Below, piece by piece: positions 5,415 through 8,179 of a stretch of DNA of 8,179 nucleotides. Below the pieces are notes generated by a model. It was not told the DNA's origin. It saw only the letters and a list, made by a program, of their open reading frames with translations, and made no database searches. Where the stretch lies: assembly GCA_023255165.1 (NCBI GenBank), contig JALRJD010000344.1, positions 1-8,179 on the forward strand, in the 5' to 3' direction. Origin of the DNA: Porticoccaceae bacterium (GTDB lineage Bacteria; Pseudomonadota; Gammaproteobacteria; Pseudomonadales; Porticoccaceae). How positions within the stretch are numbered: position 1 is the stretch's first letter; every line of letters begins with the position of its first letter. The translations under genes were made by a program, and so were the position numbers.

Positions 5415-7938
5415 AATGAGTGGGGCAGGGTCTGAGTTAAGCCGGGCTCTGGTCGCGGCACGTCTGCAGGGCGGGGTGATGGTTGTCGACCGCAACTTCA
5501 GAGTGGTGATGATCGACCGCAAGGCGGCGGATTTCTGTCAGGTCTCGTCGGGACAATCTCAAGGCAAGCGTTTCTATGCGCTGTTTCCCGCTCTGCTCGG
5601 TAGCCTGTTCTCCGCCGAACTGCATCAAATTATCAGCTCCGCCAGCAACAGCAAGTTTGCCCGACCGACTGACAGTCGTTTGCTAAATCAATTTGCCGAT
5701 GCCTTCTCCCGCGACAGCATGTTACTGGTTGGTATTTCCATGACCGCCTATGTCGACGGTGCCAATGTCTATGTGCTTATCCAGTTTAATTTTAAGGCCA
5801 TGGCCAAGGCCGGGCTAAAATCAAATGCAAACCCAAAACCAAATTCAAAACCAGCCGCACAAACAGTTCCCGCGGCGGATCATTGCCCCTCTGACAACGA
5901 TGCTGGTGACCGCGATACCTTTTATATCAACCCGGATTCCGCCTATCTGACCACGGATCGATACGGTTTTATTGCCAGGGCCAGTGAGAAAGCAGAGGAA
6001 TTATTTGGCTACAGCAATCAGCTGCTGGTCGGCAGTTCGGTGCGCACTTTGTTTCCCGGGCTCGATGGACTGGAAGGCTTCGATGTGGTGGAAAACATTA
6101 GCCACCTTATCGCCCAGCACAATCAGGGTTATCTGCTGGCCGCCACAGCTGATGGCGACAGCCGCTATCTGGATATCAAGCTGTTTGACTCGGCCACCGA
6201 TCAGGAGCAGCTGATTATTCTCTGCAATGACTGCACCCAGGTAAGTCAGCAGGCCGATGATCTGCTCAATCGGGGCCAGCTGTTTGATCTTACCTCGCGT
6301 CATATTGCCGATGGTGTGGTGCTGGTGGATGCCGAAGGGTTCGTGCTGGAGATCAACCCGATTGCCGAACAGTTGCTGGGTTTTACCCTCGACAAGTCCA
6401 AGCCAATACAGATACATGTTGCCATGCCGCTTGCTAATGAAGAGACCGGTGTGGCGGCGACCCCGGTGCACGATGCCCTGAACAAGGCGATGAATATTGA
6501 GTCCAACCAGTCGCTGTTGTTAAAGGTGCGTGGAGCAACCCCGTTGAGTGTCTCGGTGTCGGCCTTTCCGCTGCGCGACGCCATGGGGCGAGTGAATAAA
6601 TGTCTGGTGGTATTCCGCCCTTTGAGCGAGGCGCGCCGGGTTTCCAGCCGTCTGAAATGGCAATCGATACATGACTCATTGACCGGCTTGCCAAACCGCG
6701 CATCGCTGTCGAAACGGATCCAAAAAGCGATTGAAATCGCCCGCCTTGAAGGGGCGATACACGCACTGCTCTACATCGACCTGTACAACTTCTCGGTGAT
6801 CAACGACACCAGCGGCCACACTGCCGGTGATGAGCTGCTGAAAGAGTTTGCCCAGTTGCTGATCAGGCTGGCCGGGCCCAGCGATATCGCGGCGCGTATC
6901 GGCAATGACGAATTCGCACTGTTGTTGCATCGTGTCAATTACGACAAGGCGATGATGCTTGCCGAGCGAATTCTCTCTGAGCTAAAAGAACTGCGTGTTC
7001 CCTGGGAAGGCGAAATGTTGAAAATTGGCGCCAGCATCGGCGCCATCCTGATTGATGAGACCGCAGTATCAGATATTGATCTGATGATTTCCGCCGGCTC
7101 CTCCTGCGCCACCGCCCGCGACAAGGGCAGAAACAAAATTCATTTTCAGTCCTACAACGAAGAGGTGGCTCGACGTCGCAGCCTGGCTACCAGCATGCCG
7201 AAAATTGTCTCGGCGCTGGATGAAGATCGCTTTACCCTGTTTGCACAGCCGATTGTGCCGATCAATGGCATTACCTCGGCGGCTAAATGTTACGAGGTGT
7301 TGGTGCGCATGCGCGACAGTGACGGCAGTATTTTACCGCCCTCTGAATTTATTCCGGGCGCTGAGCATTTTTCCCTGATCGACGATCTCGATAAATGGGT
7401 TTTTAGCCATTCACTGAAATTTTTACAGGGCCTGCAAGCCAAAGGTTCGCCACTGCCGCTGCTGTCGGTCAATCTCTCCGGCAGCACAGTGGGCGACGAA
7501 AACGCGATTGACTATATTCTCAGCGGTTTTAGTGACAGCGGCATTTCGCCAAAGCATATCCAGTTTGAAATTACCGAGACGGCTGCGGTGAAACACCTGC
7601 ACGAAGCCAAACGATTAATTTCGACACTGCGTTCGGTGGGGGTCTCTATTGCGCTGGATGATTTTGGCAGCGGCCTGTCATCATTTGCCTATTTGAAAGA
7701 GCTACCGATTGACTGCCTGAAAATTGATTCGAGCTTTATTCACACCATGGAAAACAGCGATGTGGATTATTCGGTAGTGAGCACTATCAACCACCTCGGC
7801 CATATTATGGGCATCACCACAGTGGCCGAGGGTGTTGAAAATGACAAACAGTTGCAGCTGCTCAAAAAGATTGGTGTCGATTACTTGCAGGGTTTTCTGT
7901 TCCAGCATCCACAGCCACTGAACCAGATTAGTCGTTAA
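5389..7938 (+). CDS. PAS-GGDEF-EAL c-di-GMP protein, probable phosphodiesterase with degenerate GGDEF domain
   Basis: Proteins of this build sense a signal through PAS domains and make or break cyclic di-GMP. It has 849 residues and no membrane segment, so it is cytoplasmic. A PAS-like fold is likely at about 18-138, then a low-complexity linker (about 140-176) and two further PAS-like domains (about 180-285 and 298-411). The GGDEF domain (about 425-588; HDSLTGLPNR 428-437) has GNDEF at 505-509, and no RxxD inhibitory site upstream. The EAL domain (about 600-849) keeps the expected catalytic set: E636 (in EVL), N695, E727, D757-D758 (DDFGSG), K778, E814 (EGVE) and Q834 (QGFLFQHP). Degradation is therefore the likely activity, with the GGDEF domain possibly regulatory. 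A CNDC pair (C279, C282) ends the second PAS. The start could also be the ATG at 5416. It is 71 bp behind DUF2333. The signal sensed is unknown. Confidence 0.93.
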   Translation: MNDIFHVKGMSGAGSELSRALVAARLQGGVMVVDRNFRVVMIDRKAADFCQVSSGQSQGKRFYALFPALLGSLFSAELHQIISSASNSKFARPTDSRLLNQFADAFSRDSMLLVGISMTAYVDGANVYVLIQFNFKAMAKAGLKSNANPKPNSKPAAQTVPAADHCPSDNDAGDRDTFYINPDSAYLTTDRYGFIARASEKAEELFGYSNQLLVGSSVRTLFPGLDGLEGFDVVENISHLIAQHNQGYLLAATADGDSRYLDIKLFDSATDQEQLIILCNDCTQVSQQADDLLNRGQLFDLTSRHIADGVVLVDAEGFVLEINPIAEQLLGFTLDKSKPIQIHVAMPLANEETGVAATPVHDALNKAMNIESNQSLLLKVRGATPLSVSVSAFPLRDAMGRVNKCLVVFRPLSEARRVSSRLKWQSIHDSLTGLPNRASLSKRIQKAIEIARLEGAIHALLYIDLYNFSVINDTSGHTAGDELLKEFAQLLIRLAGPSDIAARIGNDEFALLLHRVNYDKAMMLAERILSELKELRVPWEGEMLKIGASIGAILIDETAVSDIDLMISAGSSCATARDKGRNKIHFQSYNEEVARRRSLATSMPKIVSALDEDRFTLFAQPIVPINGITSAAKCYEVLVRMRDSDGSILPPSEFIPGAEHFSLIDDLDKWVFSHSLKFLQGLQAKGSPLPLLSVNLSGSTVGDENAIDYILSGFSDSGISPKHIQFEITETAAVKHLHEAKRLISTLRSVGVSIALDDFGSGLSSFAYLKELPIDCLKIDSSFIHTMENSDVDYSVVSTINHLGHIMGITTVAEGVENDKQLQLLKKIGVDYLQGFLFQHPQPLNQISR
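5818..5853 (+). repeat. Three-unit 12-bp minisatellite in the PAS linker
   Basis: AACCCAAAACCA (5830-5841) and AATTCAAAACCA (5842-5853) match at 10 of 12 bases; the preceding 12 bases (5818-5829) match the last unit at 9 of 12. The period is four codons, so copy changes keep the frame. The units encode KSNA, NPKP and NSKP within the disordered linker after the first PAS-like domain. The stretch contains almost no G on this strand. Confidence 0.5.
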
Positions 7939-7969
7939 CAGTGGGTTCTTTAAAGCTGCTTTTGATTGT

Positions 7970-8179
7970 CTACTTTAAGCCTTCTTTGAGGCCACCGTAT
8001 TCCGCACTGTGCAGACGCGGACCATATTGACTGACCACCGCGCTGGCCGCGCGATTAGCAAACACCGCCGAGGACAGGCACGAGTATCCATGGGTAATGC
8101 CGTAGAGATAGGCGCCCGCGAACATGTCCCCGGCGCCATTGGTATCGACCGCGGTCACCGGCTGAGCGGCGGCGCGCAG
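7970..8179 (-). CDS. PfkB-family sugar/nucleoside kinase, C-terminal part (5' end outside window)
   Basis: PfkB (ribokinase) family enzymes phosphorylate sugars or nucleosides with ATP. The visible 69 residues carry the family's second signature, VDTNGAGDMFAGAYLYG. It includes the GAGD anion-hole motif whose Asp (residue 18 of the visible part) is the catalytic base. ANRAASAVVSQYGPRL follows, the usual C-terminal helix before the end of the fold. The wording DTNGAGDMFAGA and QYGPRL recalls proteins annotated as adenosine or nucleoside kinases in gammaproteobacteria, but the substrate cannot be set from this piece. A full protein would be about 300-335 residues. It converges on the GGDEF-EAL gene with a 31-bp gap (7939-7969) in which I see no convincing terminator hairpin. 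The frame runs open off the right edge; an internal GTG at 8158 is not the start. Confidence 0.88.
   Translation of the reverse strand: MRAAAQPVTAVDTNGAGDMFAGAYLYGITHGYSCLSSAVFANRAASAVVSQYGPRLHSAEYGGLKEGLK

Noticed and set aside
6001..6471. 156-codon minus-strand frame opposite the PAS region
   Set aside because: It lies entirely inside the PAS-GGDEF-EAL gene and has no recognisable domain.
7939..7969. Bidirectional terminator between the convergent genes
   Set aside because: The only symmetry, AAAGC-T-GCTTT (7952-7962), has a one-base gap too small for a hairpin loop.

Overview
The window looks like a chromosomal segment from a gammaproteobacterium. The minus-strand order accC-accB-aroQ with a dsbD-type gene behind it is a Pseudomonas-like arrangement. 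AroQ, BCCP and a DUF2333 protein all read as typical of that class. A marine Cellvibrionales-type relative is my best guess, but this rests on protein style and gene order, not on a search. Coding density is high and base composition looks even. I see no insertion sequence, phage gene, tRNA, rRNA or CRISPR array.

Left part (1-1673, minus strand): an operon read right to left. aroQ (type II 3-dehydroquinate dehydratase) comes first, then accB (biotin carboxyl carrier protein), then the N-terminal third of accC (biotin carboxylase), which runs off the left edge. Gaps of about 20 bp, each with a ribosome binding site, join the three genes. The 275 bp upstream of aroQ hold an AT-rich stretch with short repeats and probably the operon promoter.

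Middle (1674-5317): a 589-residue DsbD-family membrane thiol reductase on the minus strand. Its N-terminal domain looks like classical DsbD, while its membrane and thioredoxin domains look like the ScsB branch. It is divergent from a two-gene plus-strand unit: a secreted PCu(A)C copper chaperone with the complete H-x10-M-x21-H-x-M site and a His/Met-rich tail, followed with an ATGA overlap by a single-pass DUF2333 membrane protein of unknown function. The 276 bp between the divergent starts hold overlapping -10-like elements facing both ways, an imperfect dyad on top of them, and three near-identical 9-bp repeats.

Right part (5318-8179): an 849-residue cytoplasmic protein with probable PAS domains, GGDEF and EAL. 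The GGDEF signature is altered (GNDEF) and the RxxD inhibitory site is missing, but the EAL catalytic residues all appear present, so c-di-GMP breakdown is the likely output. It has its own plausible promoter inside the end of the DUF2333 gene, a dyad over that promoter's -10, and a ladder of AAAAGG motifs around its start. The last 210 bases are the C-terminal end of a PfkB-family sugar/nucleoside kinase, convergent with it.

Together, the central genes suggest envelope copper delivery (PCuAC), periplasmic thiol reduction (DsbD-like) and an uncharacterised inner-membrane protein next to a c-di-GMP enzyme. A functional link between copper/redox state and c-di-GMP is an inference from neighbourhood only.
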